A stretch of DNA of 64,000 bases from Alviniconcha marisindica (GCA_018857735.1 JABMCL010003192.1:336001-400000), one strand, 5' to 3'. Positions 13,801 through 26,767 are shown, counted from the first letter of the stretch. A program made the numbers and translations. The notes: a model not told the origin generated them from the letters alone.

Positions 13801-16151
13801 GTCTAAATACTCCCAGTCCAGCTCTGGGGATGAAGCAAATCCACTGTCTGCATCTGTTCGGGGGTCTGACAGAGGCGACCTCCGATCCTTCTCGGGAGCC
13901 ACTTGGACCAGGTCAGATTCGTTGAAAGTGACAGACTTCTTCAGCGTGTTCTCTTCCAGCTTCTCGCGCCTCCTCAGCAGGCGACTGGCGGCCAGTTGCT
14001 GCTGGTGGCCCTCAGACAGCCTGTGCTCAGTGATCTGTGACAGGACCCGCTCATCCAGCTGCCTCTTCGTCATGTTCGTCCCAGGGATCACCACGTCTTC
14101 ATCCTCAGTTGCCGGGTCTCTCTTCTGCTGCTGCTCCTGCTTTGGGCGCAGCACCATGGGGTAGGGTGGGCAGTAGCCCAGATACTCAGGGTACGTCAGT
14201 GGCTCCCAAGCAGGGTAATACGGGGATGGCTCAAGAGAGAAGTTCTCCGGCGTGTAAAACTCTGGTGGGGTGGCCTTCGGGCCAGAGGTGGGGTAGCCAG
14301 GAAGAGAGTGGAGGGGGTAGTGGTCGGTGGTCATGATGGCAGAGCGGGTGTCCTGGGGCATTTTCAGCTCCAGGGAAATGCGCTCGTAGATGGGCTGTGG
14401 CACCCAGATGGCCTTCTCCATGGGAACCTTCTCTGTGTGCCCATTGCTGAAGGCCACAGTCAGCTGGTGGTCTTCTGGGCCTGTCGACACACAACACAGG
14501 AACAAGGGACACATGAGGACCAGGAGCATCGTTCTGATGTGGATGATTTCAACTTACTGATGCACATCATGCAAATGAAAAGCCCCCACCCCCACCCATC
14601 TTTGCCCAATTTGAAAATGAAAGGGCAATTCCAGATTCGTGTTGTGCCTTTTTATTATTTTATACTACTGGTGTATTTTTGATTGTCCAGATCAGTGAAA
14701 TGTATACCAGTACTGACAGCATCAAGAAATAAACTAAGATCCACTGTCAAAAATATCCACTGGCATGAAGATGGAAAACTGATCGTAAAGAAATGAATGG
14801 AACTATTTTGGCACTATCATGACGACTTGAGCCTGATGGAAGGGGAAAGTTTAAAAAGTAATACCAGTCCTGTCTAAAAAATATAACCTGAACTTCAGTT
14901 AATGTTTTGTTGTTGTTGTGAAATTAGACTTTTAATGTTTTATCTTCATTAGGCAAGGCTTGCACTCATTTTTAAGTTCTTGGTGCATTTTGTTTTATTC
15001 TCTACAAGTTTTATAAACAAGTGTATTTTGTGGATGAGCTGAAAGTCCAGCTACAATACAAGCTAATGGTCAGTCTCTGATGATTCATTTTTTTTTATTA
15101 CTTTTGTGCTACAGTTAGACTGTCTATAGATCTTTTGCCAATGCTATTACTGCTATAAGCTCTGTCTACTCTACTGTGACAAACAGCTTAAAACTCAAGG
15201 AACAAGACACACATTTTCAGAAGGGGAGGTAGGGTGGGGCAATTAAAAAGAAAATACTACACTGCTTATAGCTAGAACTACACCAAAGCTTTCAACTAAG
15301 CACTTCCAAAAGAAAGGCTAAAGAATTCATTCTCATATTATCATATGTCAATGACACTGTGAAAGTTAGGTTGCTGTTCTTAAAAATCATCAAAATAAAG
15401 GCATATTCTATATCATCTAATCTGTTCTGATTTTGATGCAAACTAGTCATGGGAATAAAACTAGTTCATGTGATGCAAACAATAAATAAGGTATTAGAAA
15501 CTCTAGTGCTAACTGTGCAAACATTTTTTTAAAACTCATCTACATTAACTGCAAATGAAAACGAAAACCTGTATGTCTTCACCAATATACATAACTGGGT
15601 AAATGATCTTTTTTAAATGCCTATGCACACAATACAAATAACAACAACAACAACAACAAGTAAAACACAAACAATACACATGCACCAAACACACACAAAT
15701 GTGCAATACTTTGAAGTTATTACAAATGTGAAAGTATATATAATAATCAAATCACACAATTAAAACAGTATAATGATTTGAACAAGAACTTTTTCCTACA
15801 AACATATATATATATATATATGTCAATCAGTGCACTGTTTAATCTGATCCATTTCAGAATGTGTGTGTGTGTGTGTGTGTGTGTGTGGTGCGTGCATGCG
15901 TGTGCATGCCTGCGTGCGTGCATGTGTGTGTGTGTGTGCGTACTTGTGCATGCATGCATGCATGTGTGTTCCTTAGCAAGAACTAAAATTCACCCATACA
16001 TAAATCATGATCAGAAATGACAGTGCAGGCCATGCACATGGTACAAGAGGGGCATCACATTACACCTTCCCAGACATTATTGTGTTGACAATTGTGTTGA
16101 ACTGTATGCTGTTGCAAGTAGGCGTTAAGGCCAATATTACACACACACACA

Positions 16152-16196
<45 letters not shown>

Positions 16197-16324
16197 GTAT
16201 GAGCTGGGTATAGGAGGACAGGCTTAGGGGGCAACTCAGGACCTACACTCTTATTCTGATGTTAAATGAGACATGTTGAGCTTGCCACAGACTGCAGGTC
16301 TGTTATTTTCAATTCATTATGTAA

Positions 16325-16395
<71 letters not shown>

Positions 16396-18124
16396 ACACC
16401 CTTTGACTTTAACAATGAAATCTCTGCTAAGGTCATGTCCATCATACTGCATAGAAAGGAAAGGAGGTGTTGAGCAAACTGATCCTATTTATAATCTCAT
16501 GCTTTACACAGGGCATTCACGCAGTGTGCCTGCATACATACTTTGCGCCTTGTCAGTCATATCATTAGCAATGTTTTAAATGGTCATGAAAATCTTAAAG
16601 CTCTCTTAAATATGAATCTAAAGACAAAGACAATAATTACAATCAACACAGAACATGTGCTTTTGTGTAGGAGCATATAAAACTACTATATATATGTATA
16701 TATATAAAAACACAAGTCTGACCCGTGCAGTCTATGGTGTATATTAATATTTTTAATACTGATTTATAGTCATCTTTTGTGCTTAATAGTAAATCAGAAT
16801 CCTTTCATGATTTTAGTGTCTTATTTTTTAATGTGAGTATATTATTGTATGTGTTTATTTGAATGATAGTGTATTTGTTTATTTGAATGATAGTGTTGGC
16901 ATCAGGAGCTGCTGGTATGTAGGAATGACTGACTGACATTTTGTTTTACTACATTGTGTATATTTACATAGTATGCAATCCAAAGGCAAATTTCTATGTC
17001 TACACACCTAGACAATACAGCCTGTACTTTGTAATTCAAATAAACTCAACAAAGCATTTTAAAAGAAAATCTATAAAAGTCTACTTTAATTTCTCCTACA
17101 TGTTGGACAGAGCATGTTTTGAGAAGACCAGCTCTTTTTTAGACAGTCCAGCTGCTTCTTTTGTTAATCTTTTTTATTTTTTAACCTTCTTCCGTTCTCC
17201 AAGCACTGGACATGAAAACAACACAGCTCAGCCAAAAGCAGATCAGTGTCTAGTGTCTTAGTTCTACATCTCTTTCTTTCACCATTTAACTATTATTTAA
17301 GTGTCTTTTTTGTAGCTTCACAAAAGGGATTACCCTAAAAATTTGAGTGTTGTGCTTTGTCATAATAAACAGTGTTCTTTTGAGCCTATACCCTAAATAT
17401 TTGAACGTTGTGCTTTGTCATAATAAACAGTGTTCTTTTGAGCCTTTTAAGTTTGGATCTTCTTCTTTTTATATGTTACATGCTAACGTTTCGCTCATAA
17501 TATAAATCGGACCTGAGCTGAGGAACATGTCAGAAAATCATGTGTCCAAGTAAACAACTACTGTGTGCCAACGCTACTTTGCTCAAGCCAAGTCGGTCAT
17601 TGTTAAGGGATTTTATTGCTAGGCGTGAGCTCAGTGGAGTCAACACTGACCTTAGGGTAAAGTCAACACTAACCGTGAGCTCTTATCCGCCTGGGTAAAT
17701 GAACAAGTGCACACTGCATGTTATGTGTCTGAGAGTTACCACTATCACATTACTAAGGTTCAGTAGTTTCCAATACCTGATGCGCATGCTGAAACTTGCT
17801 GTACAGCCTATGGGCTAAATGGCCTAGTACAGTGATGACTCTTTGTTAAGCTTTTCCTTGTGGCTTACTTGCAGGTCATTGCAGACTTATAATTAACACA
17901 CTTTTACTGACACTAGCTTCCTAATCCCTTGCTCAGAAGCACATGCCACAAAAATATTGATTTTGACTTTCCTTTCAAGTGGCTTCCTGTAGTTTCTACT
18001 ACAGTGTTAGTTTTGGCTGAGGTCAAGCAATAAAACTGTATTTATTTATTAAACACACACACGCACACACACACACCACACACAACACACACACACACAC
18101 ACACACACACACCATACATACATG

Positions 18125-18223
<99 letters not shown>

Positions 18224-21200
18224 AAAAGGGGAAAAAATGACCTAACAGAAGATTTGGGAAGTTATCCATCTGTGGAAGAAAATCCACCTTTTCAATGATA
18301 CACTACACTTAAATCCTGCTAAAATTCTGTGGTTTGAAATAATTTTCTGACCTCAGATGCATAGATTGCAACAGACTGCCTGCAGATCACTACTTTTTGA
18401 TGCCTGTAGCTAACATGCAGCAGATCAACTTTATTCTAAGAGAAAAACATCACTGGGTATGTATATATATATATAGTTTTGTTGTTGTTGTTTTGTTTGT
18501 TTTTTCCTGCTCTAAGAATCCCACGATCAGTGCTTCAGCATGGGAGGGTGTGACAGATAAAGAAATGAGGTTGGAACATTTTGATCTTTGCCTCTCATGG
18601 GGGTAGATGACATAACAACCAGTGAAATGGCTGACTGTAGGCCTGTTTCCATCCTGTGTGTGGCTCACCAGGGTTTCTACCATTAATATTTCATCAGCTT
18701 GACAGCTATCTCCTCCATCAATCAATGTGATCCTTGTGAGACAAAGTGTCAACAGGGCAGCTATCACTTCATCATCTTGAATGATGCACACGACCTGACA
18801 TCTCCCATCCCTGAACGGTACCTGCTGTGCATGTGCGAGTGGTGGTGTGCCAGAGGTCTGTTTCATGCTAAATCTATAATTCAAGAGTCATGCACACTCA
18901 CACACACACTTTTTCTACCTTAGACATTTGGGATCTCAGGGCTTTTTTGTTTTTGCATTAGTTTGTTTGTTTACTGTGACTGTATGGACTGACTGGCATC
19001 CGAAGTTGTAATAATGTTAGCAATCAAACAAGCAATCTGATAATTTTTATTTAAAAAACAAATAAATAGGTTTTGGGAATTTAATGTCTGATATACCATA
19101 AAGGGTCACATCAGGATGAATTGAAAAAAGTAGCCACATATATATATATATAAAGAATAAATAGAAAAGCACACCCACACACACAAACAAGCACACAGAT
19201 ACACCATATAGATATACATGTATGTGCTTGTTTGTATATATATTACACCATCTTCCAACTACCATTTTACAAACAGGACAGTGCGTGCATTAAAACTCCT
19301 CCCCTGTTAATCAAGTCTTTATGAAAACACTATTTCACAAACTTATTTCAGGAATATATATTTTTTTTGCTCAGTTGAGTCTTGAAGAAAACGCTACTTC
19401 ACAAACTCATGTCAGGATCACATTTTGGCGCAGTCTTTTTGCTCTGAAGTTGTTCCAGCGATTACTGATAATGCTCTAGCTGAGCAGAGCTAGCTGGCCC
19501 TTCAATCCTATTCAGATTTCAGCAAAGTGGGCGGAGTAATATTTTATCTCATTATTCTGAAAGCAAATTTCAAATTCTAACAAAGAAAACAAAATTAAAC
19601 ATTCTAACTGATCACTCAGTAGTCATTGCTCCAAAGCAAAAAGCAATGATAAAACACAGCAACATTATGTCAGGGTCAGAGCATACAGAAAGACATGATG
19701 CCAAATGGATTCCCTATTCAGTTTTTGTATTTGAACCACCACCCCCCCCCCCCCCCCACACACACACACACACACAAAACAGAGGTTTTTTTAAACTTCT
19801 TTGCTGCATAAAAAAAATCTAAAAAAACAACAACAGTGCCTGATTTCATTCTTTATACAAATTATAGGCAAAAGTTTGCCTACCATTTACATTTTACCAA
19901 CTGATTGGTTGTTTACCTCTTTTTACGGTCCAACAGAAAAATAAATGGTGGACCATCGGGGAACATACTTTGCTTTACGTTGTTGTTTTTCTCTAAGTTC
20001 TGCCCTGTTTGGGGGCAGCTATGTAGACACTGTGTTCTGTTATTTCAACAGTTTAACTTTAAGTACAAACTAAGTGAGAGTTTCTATACAGTATCTTTTG
20101 AGTATCACTGTGCAAGTATAGAACATTTTGATTTAGGGTGGATGAATGTGTTGCCATATATGCATATATATGGTCCTGTGTGTATGAATCAAGTGAAACT
20201 AATTATCGGTATGGATACAGACACAACTGTATATATTATTATATATGGATGTTTGTATGCTTGTTGACTGCAAAATTATTTTTTACATGAATTTCTGTTG
20301 GTGCAACTTGCTGACACATGTTGATAGTGTGATTATTGTAAGATAAGTCTAATATCACTTATTTGAAAAGAAATAAAAAAGAAAGAATAAGACGGAACAA
20401 GTACAAACTGTTTCTGTTGACTCCAAACTTGCATTAACTTTGTAAGTATGGTATTGCAATGCAGAACTTTCAGACTGAAACAGGGTGAGTACTGATTTTG
20501 CATACCAAGCATGTGTGTGGGCGTGTGGGTGGGTGGGTGCATGCATGTGTGCATGCATGCATGCTTGTGTGTGTTTGCGTACATGCATAATGCAGAGGTT
20601 TCAGAACACCGGTGACATGCAAATCCACACTGTTACTAATGTTAGTATTGCATAATTTATAATCAAACTGATCAAAATGAAATACGTTATGCAAAGTAGT
20701 CAAAAATCATACACACGTGATCAGTGCACTGACTCCTTATACTATGCATACAAAACTGGTGATAACAGTAAACAAATAATTATAAGCTACACAAATGGGT
20801 GATTTTTACAGTCTGTCACAATCACCACTTATTTACCTGATGTTTCACCATCTGCAATAAAGTTGTGAAACAGTTGATAAGATTCATTCGATAATGATCA
20901 CTGGTAGTAGTACAGATGCTGAACAGTACAAAATAAAAACAGTTCTGACTACTGACTTCACAATCAGCAGAAAGAAAAATGAACCTGGCAAGGGTCATGG
21001 GTCTCTGTCTCTCTCTTTCTTTCATGAGCTGTGTTAAACAAATCTTAACCTAAAACTGATAGGTATCATAACTGTCAACAGATTGTCATCAAAACATCGA
21101 AAGAAATAAAACGATGAGAGTCACAAAATGAAAGAGAAAAAATAAAAATAAAATACAATACCGAAAAAAGAAGAACAATCACAAGGGCCCAAATGTATCA

Positions 21201-23614
21201 TGAAGAGCATACAAATAACCCTCCTAATCATATTTAATCTTCTAGATAGTCATGACAACGCAAAAATCAGCATGTATGACAATGAAGCACACACTGGGCT
21301 ATCTGACCAGCATAAATGCATATGAAGTTATACTTATAGACTCACTTATGTTTTCAATGACTGACATGATCCTATGTACCACGGAAGACCACAAAATATT
21401 GAAACAAATTTGGATTCACACATCAAGACACATCATAATCAATACAGATGGCAAAGAGGGGGCAGGAAAATCTTGAATGAGAAGGGGTAATTGGTTCACT
21501 AATTAGTAATATCTGCTACAATCACCGCAAACTTTGATTGAACTTTGAACTTGAAACTGACAAGGCTGTTGTCAAGCGATATATATATATAGAGAGAGAT
21601 ATATTATGTGCCATCAGTTTTGAGTTCATGACATCACGTGAATTGCATTGCTGGTAAAACAATGGTCTTTCCAAACTAAAAATAAAAACAAGCCAACTGC
21701 TATTTCTGAGGCTACTAAAGACTCACACATGACATGTGGGAGGAGAGCCAGATTTATAGACTCTTTTCAGCAAACTGGGATTAGGGTGAGGGGCTATCCA
21801 CCATTAACCTTATTTGCTCATCATACATATTGTCCCAGAACAATGTAAACGGGAAACAGGAAATTCAAAGAGAATCAGAATGAAACAAAGTCTGCCTGTA
21901 CAAAAGGAAACATTAAGCACACTTCACGAAATTAACACAACCTCACAAAAAACCCAGCTTGACAAACACTTAACCAGAGATGCCAACCAAGGACTAGAGC
22001 AATGATTCACTCACCAATGGCCTGTCGTTTCTCCTGGCCGTCAATGACAATGCCAGGCCCGTACCTCTCCCCCTCTGGTTCCCATGGTGCCAAGACATGG
22101 TCACCTGTGACGATGGTATGTCTCTGGGCATCACAGTAGTCAACGATGTCAAAGACAAAGGTGTCCTGGTAGGTTGTTTCACGGTACTTGCCGTGCTTGC
22201 AAGGACCAAAGGCAACCAAAAATTTGTCCTCCAGAATCTGAAGTAACAAAAACAAACAGTGACTTTGTGAAAGTTTTTACTGTGATACAACTTTCAACAT
22301 TAAGAAATAATATAAACAAAAGAAGATTATAACCACTAATGCTAAAAACTGTCATTTGTCAAGAAATTATAAACCTATCTTTATGGCATAAAATTTCAAT
22401 GGCAATTACCTACTTGTCTTGTGTGAGACCAGCTGTCTAAATCAGTAGATGTTTCCAAAATGAATACTGTTGTAAGAAATCAGACGTTCATCGTATATAA
22501 TATATATAATACAATATTCTGCATTGTTGCAACCTACCTGACTTTGTACAGTACCCATGTAGAAATAGCCATCAGCTATCCTCCTAGCCAGTACTTTTTT
22601 GCCAATGAGCAAGGCTCCTGCTGCTGGTGACAGACCTGCAGCATCAGGGACATCGGACAGTTTGTCCTGTGCCCGCAACCATGACTTTGCTGGTCGAAAT
22701 CGGCTCCAAGTCCATGGGAAATAGTACCGGTGGGGTAGTATTCCCAGTCCCCAGTAGCGCATGCCATACCATGGTGGGCTAAGAGGTGGTGGAAATGGCA
22801 TTCCGAGTGATGTCACTCGTGGTGTGTTGCCTAAAACTTCATCTGGGTCAATTTGTAATGTTGTGGCAACACTGCAGGTTTTAAAGTTAGGTCGAAGCGT
22901 GTTGTTCACAGTCCTAATCACACGCTCGCCAGCATGCTCAGCACGGTAGATGGGAATGATTCTCTCCACGCAACCATGCGTTGTGAGAGAAGCAATGTGG
23001 AATGAGCCAAAGGACTCCACTGCCAGATCTTCCAAAAATTCTACAGCTGCTGTCTCTGCCTTTTCTCCTGTCAAGTAGATGCAGTGGATGGGGCGGCCAT
23101 TTGTCACGCCGATGACAGTGTCAAGAATGTCCTCAGCAAAGGTGTCGGGGAGTCCATCAGTAACAAGGTACACTGCTCGACAAGCACTGTCCTGCAGAGC
23201 AGTCAGCAATGCGTCCTGTGTGTTGGTGCCTGTTTTAGCACCCAACTTTCTTATCCAATCAGCTGCCACCTGCACAGTCTCTGGTGTGCATGACACCATC
23301 TTGTCCGCCCACTGAGTGACCTCAGAGTTGAATTCAATGATGTTAAATGTTGTGTCACCTTCGCGCTGAGCATGCTTCATAAGTGTTTCAATCAACTGTT
23401 CCTTGACCACATCGAGACAGTTGAACATGCTTCCTGATGTGTCCACACAGAAGGTGACATCTCGCTCAAAGACCTCACCGAAGATGGTGGGCAGGTTATT
23501 GATGACAGGCATGGTGGTGGCAGAGGGTGTGGGTGATAATGGTGGTGCTGATGGTGTCAAAGCTGTATGCAGGCTTGATGCCTGCATCACTTCTCCTTCC
23601 TCTTCAGCCGACAT
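7803..23614 (-). CDS. VWA domain / C11orf16-like (DUF4537) coiled-coil protein
   Basis: Six coding exons, in transcript order: 23614-22538, 22237-22015, 14480-13461, 13304-13109, 8985-8646, 8027-7803. All junctions are GT-AG with matching phases (0,1,1,2,0), giving 1026 residues. The start ATG (23614) lies one base after a splice acceptor, so the 5' UTR is split. Residues about 50-220 form a von Willebrand A domain with MIDAS elements DTSGS (58-62) and TDG (152-154). Residues about 335-480 resemble the Tudor-like DUF4537 region of vertebrate C11orf16 and VWA3B (VLAPWEPEGERYGPG-type core), and PWQYWRND (720-727) also recalls C11orf16. Strong coiled coils rich in E, R, K and Q occupy about 665-700 and 840-1000. 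There is no signal peptide or membrane segment, so it is probably cytosolic. Function is unknown; VWA3-type relatives are associated with ciliated cells, which is only suggestive. Introns hold minisatellites at 11336-12572 and a long (CA)n tract. Confidence 0.85.
9006..9093. repeat. 46-bp tandem duplication
   Basis: Two nearly identical copies (42 matching bases plus a short spacer) centred on GAATGGTTGTC lie in the intron just upstream of the exon that starts at 8985 on the minus strand. Confidence 0.8.
9286..9362. repeat. Remnant of a dispersed AATAAT-tailed element
   Basis: A run of ATAATAATAA is followed by a stretch with CCCTGGCTTGATCAGCCC and GCTTACAG. A similar layout (ATAATAATGATAATTTA, then TAAGCGC) recurs at 37247-37330. 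Such sequences resemble widespread molluscan dispersed repeats with a GCGC/AAGCGCTTACA body. Assignment is by pattern only. Confidence 0.3.
10079..10138. repeat. Poly-G runs
   Basis: Several G homopolymers of 8-16 bases separated by short spacers, in intron 5 of the minus-strand VWA gene. Further runs occur at 10331-10348 and 10769-10790. Sequencing length errors are likely in such runs. Confidence 0.85.
11336..11946. repeat. Minisatellite with two unit lengths (36 and 44 bp)
   Basis: About fifteen units share the core AAGAACACCAAGGCCTGGGC followed by TGTGTCCAA. Short units (36 bp) continue with GACCAGC; long units (44 bp) carry an 8-bp insert giving CACATTGATACCAGC. Short and long forms occur in runs rather than strict alternation. 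Because 44 is not a multiple of 3, frames shift between units and the long open frames across both strands are artefacts. It lies in intron 5 of the VWA gene. Confidence 0.9.
12127..12572. repeat. Second block of the 36/44-bp minisatellite
   Basis: The same unit family resumes after about 180 bp of unrelated sequence, with more diverged copies (for example ATGAAACATCAAGGC variants). The greater divergence suggests this block is older or expands less than the first. Confidence 0.85.
15859..15965. repeat. (TG)n / (TGCA)n microsatellite
   Basis: A TG run passes into TGCG and TGCA units. It lies in the 7.5-kb intron 3 of the VWA gene, preceded by a short (TA)n run at 15805-15821. Confidence 0.85.
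16139..16394. repeat. Two (CA)n tracts
   Basis: CA tracts at 16139-16194 and 16327-16394, separated by about 130 bp of unique sequence, in intron 3 of the VWA gene. Confidence 0.9.
17332..17443. repeat. Tandem duplication, about 58 bp
   Basis: Two adjacent copies share TTGTGCTTTGTCATAATAAA and the end TGTTCTTTTGAGCCT, with only a few substitutions. Both copies contain AATAAA. Intronic. Confidence 0.8.
18051..18220. repeat. Long (CA)n microsatellite
   Basis: About 170 bp of CA repeat with a few interruptions, including an ATACATACATGCC insert near 18113-18125, in intron 3 of the VWA gene. Confidence 0.9.
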
Positions 23615-24993
23615 GCTGCACAGATAAAAAGGGGACAGAAAAAGGTCACACAATCAGCTGTAACTGTACAACATTTAACTATAATAATTACCATTAGGAA
23701 TAGGAAGCAAGTACATACATTTTAAAATGATCAATCCCTACCCCCAATGAAACAAAAATAAACTAAACTAAAAACTAAACAGAGAGTGTCAGAGTTGAAA
23801 ATCTTCACCCTTTCCACTCTATAACTGACTCAGAGTTGGGTGCCCCTGAATAGTTTCATCCGCCTCCACCTGACTCAGAGTTTGGCACAGAAACTTGCTT
23901 CATCAAACTGGTTTTAGAAGTTGTAAACCAATGGCCAATGCATACTAATGAAAGAATGGAGGTAACTACAACCCATTTCCTTCAGCTATTCCCATGTCAT
24001 CATGTGCCACAATCAAAGCAAATTTCACTGAATTTCTTTGTATTTTACAAATTTGTGCAACATTATGAACATGTACTGATGCTACACACTCAGGGAGGTT
24101 TTTAGCTGAGGTGTTTGTTGATGAGAACAGTGATTTTGATCTGGATGTTGCTGATTCTTCATCTATCCAGCGAGCAAGAGTGCAAAACTGGTTGGCAAGA
24201 TAATGTGGAAATAACAGAGTTTTCAGGCTCTCTTCAATGCTGAAAATACAGTTTTAGTAAAACCTCAAATATTTCTGTCTTCATCTTTCACCAACTGAAA
24301 ATCGAGCGCAGTGTTGCCTGTTCATTTTTTATAATGTGTGCCAATTCTAGTGGCTTTACCAATACCACACAGTGACAGGTAACTGGAGGTAATGAGATCT
24401 AAACACAGCAGCTGTGGTTTTTGAGCAGCAGCACTAAAAATGCCCAGGCAACAGAGGCTGCACAAGCAGTAAAGCCTCCAGGGCTGAAAGTGTTAAAGGG
24501 TGTCTCAAAGTCAAAGTAAAACACAGACTAAGTTTACACGGAATGGCTCATTAACTGTGAAAAATGTCACCTGAAAATTGAACTTCTTATATATAAAATA
24601 AATGCCCTTGCTTAATAAGAAACGAAACCAGCAAGTTAGTCCCTGGTGGCATAAATAAAGAAAGTACAACACGCCTTTAAAAGAAACACGATTTCCTCTC
24701 CGAACACAAATCTAAAGGACAAAAATGTGTACTCATAAAATGAAACTCAGAATTAGTCCATCTTCTTTTCTCAACACTATCTGAAACTTCAATGAGCAAA
24801 ATAAATTATTCGCCTTTTGAAAGACTTCACTTAAACACGATAAGTCCATTAATGTGTTCAGCCTACCATGGCGTACGATGGGCCGCTGTGCCAAATTCAC
24901 CGTCAGAGCAAGTTTCTCACTTGGCGGGAGCCACACACGCACAACAGTGACCAGTAAAATATGACTGCATCCAACAAGAGATAAATGGCTTAC

Positions 24994-25060
24994 CTGTCAA
25001 GATTCTGCTAGAGACAGTCCACACCTAGAGCAACATGCAACACGGGCATTTGGTTTGAAG
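24994..25060 (-). other. 5' non-coding exon of the VWA/C11orf16-like gene (upper edge approximate)
   Basis: The coding exon starting at 23614 is immediately preceded by a splice acceptor, so a 5' UTR exon is required. A good donor, TTGACAG|GTAAGCC on the minus strand, lies at 24994/24993. It is the best candidate. The transcription start is not determinable; the upper edge is a guess near the CG-rich segment. Confidence 0.5.
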
Positions 25061-25352
25061 CGCGTAGCACCCGGCAGTCGCTGTTTACACACACAGCGCA
25101 CCTGTCGCTAAGGAGGCCATATTGACTGGTTTGTGCGAGGCTATTTTAAGGTCAAATTCTCAATGTTTCACACACACACAAAATATTCATTACCACAGCA
25201 ATAAAAACTAGCAGTGATACTGTTTATAGGAGTGAAAGAGCTATCGCGATTGTTTTAGTCCACATTACCGTGTTTTCATTGGCTTTTACTGCGGACTTAC
25301 TCTAACCTTCACTTCTCTTCCCGTCTGCTTTTGGAGCAGGACAGGGACAAAT
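25061..25352. promoter_or_regulatory. Probable bidirectional promoter between the VWA gene and NDUFB2
   Basis: The candidate 5' exon of the minus-strand gene and the NDUFB2 start codon are only about 300 bp apart and divergent. The interval has several CG dinucleotides clustered at about 25050-25130, in contrast to the AT-rich surroundings, and no obvious TATA box. Head-to-head pairs with a short shared promoter are common in animals, particularly for mitochondrial genes. Confidence 0.5.
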
Positions 25353-25512
25353 ATGTATTTCGTTTCAAAATTGCGGACAGCTGCGGCTGTCCTGAAAACT
25401 AAACCTGTTATCCAAACAGCTGTCCGTAATGGAGGCGCGTGAGTAAATTGTTTTAATTGTCTTTGTTTTTAAAGGACTCTCTCTCTCTCTCTGCTTCTTC
25501 TTCCAAAGTTCC

Positions 25513-25573
<61 letters not shown>

Positions 25574-26347
25574 TTAATAAGTTAGCCCTTGCTGGAATTT
25601 GCTGAAACTCGAGATGTTCACCCCTGGGTACTTTGACTGTTTCAAGATGTGCATCTTCAAGCTTCAAATCACAGTCTTTAGGCATTAAATGATTAATAAT
25701 AATATAATTGTTTCCCCCCATCAGCTGTTATTGTTAACTGCTTAAGTACATGTCTTGTAAGCCAGAAATGACAGCATAATAATCTTTTAATAATCTGTTT
25801 GTTACGTGTTCATAACCAGGTGGTATTACCGACGTTTAGCTACAGAGCCACCCAAGTATTTGATGTACCATGCCGAGTTCCTGGGCTTCTTGATGTGGTA
25901 CTGGATCCTGTATCACATATGGAAGGAACCAGAGCACCTCACTGTAAGCAACATGTGGCTTTTTTATGCCCTTGCCTTTGCCAAGTGTACAAACACTGAG
26001 ACAGATAAGAAATATCAAAGATATCCACAAAAGCAGTCATTAAAAAAAACTAACTGATTTGATCATTCTTATTATTATTAGAACACAGTGCAAGTGTTTG
26101 TGTGTGTAGGGGGGGGGGGGGCTGGCCATGTAAGGCAACAAATGTTGCTGTGTTGTATCAATATTTAATTTTTGTTGTTGTTTCAAAACTTCTGTGTCAG
26201 AATAATTTTATTGTAGACAGTGTGTATGGCTGACTTACTCAGTTACTGGCTTGTTCATTTTCAACATTTCAGGGTCACTTCCCCTACCCTGACCCTTCAA
26301 AGTGGACTGATGAGGAGCTGGGTATCCCACCAGATGAAGAGGGTTGA
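25353..26347 (+). CDS. NDUFB2: NADH dehydrogenase 1 beta subcomplex subunit 2, mitochondrial
   Basis: Three exons, 25353-25438, 25820-25943 and 26273-26347, with GT-AG introns (phases 2 and 0), encode 94 residues; the human protein is 105. It is a small accessory subunit of the membrane arm of respiratory complex I in the mitochondrial inner membrane. The N-terminus (MYFVSKLRTAAAVLK) is basic and Arg/Ala-rich like a targeting peptide. The middle has the family signature: a YYRR segment, then a hydrophobic span FLGFLMWYWILYHIW acting as a single membrane helix. The end carries the conserved FPYPDPSKWTDEELGIPPD motif. The start is the first ATG after a short leader, in frame with the targeting sequence. 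A TA microsatellite sits in intron 1. The gene is divergent from the VWA gene upstream. Confidence 0.93.
25517..25570. repeat. (TA)n microsatellite
   Basis: About 27 TA units in NDUFB2 intron 1, 80 bp after the donor site. Confidence 0.95.
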
Positions 26348-26490
26348 TGAAAGGATTGCTGTGTGTTGTATGCTTGTCAGCATTGCTGGACCAGAACATT
26401 GAATGATGCATACTGTCTATGCTGTTGAATGCGCATGTTTGTTGTATACCTGTGGTGTTTTACTCTTAGAATTGTAGAAGTAAAAGGAAA

Positions 26491-26545
26491 ATTAAACTTA
26501 ATTTCAATGTTTTCTTCTTGTTGATAGTGTGCATGTGTGTGCGAC

Positions 26546-26580
<35 letters not shown>

Positions 26581-26584
26581 TAAA
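26491..26584 (+). promoter_or_regulatory. NDUFB2 polyadenylation region: ATTAAA, (GT)n and AATAAA
   Basis: ATTAAA (26491-26496) lies about 145 nt after the NDUFB2 stop. A GT-rich stretch and (GT)n run (about 26525-26577) follow at the distance where a GU-rich downstream element is expected. A canonical AATAAA lies right after the run (26579-26584). Either signal could be used. Confidence 0.45.
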
Positions 26585-26727
26585 ACAATGCACTTCTTTT
26601 GAATAGTTACAAGGACATACCCAAAAGAAAGGAAAAATCCCAGGGTGGCATTGCTACTTTTTTTTTAACGATATGAAATGAATAATATCAATTGCTTTTC
26701 CTATATGATTTTACACCATAATACCAT

Positions 26728-26767
<40 letters not shown>

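Noticed and set aside
18450..18884. 144-residue minus-strand open frame that is not repetitive
   Set aside because: No recognisable domain; it sits in an intron of a same-strand gene, has no convincing splice sites, and ends in a microsatellite-like run. Could be chance.
25365..25721. 118-residue minus-strand open frame
   Set aside because: It is antisense to NDUFB2 exon 1 and its (TA)n intron repeat.
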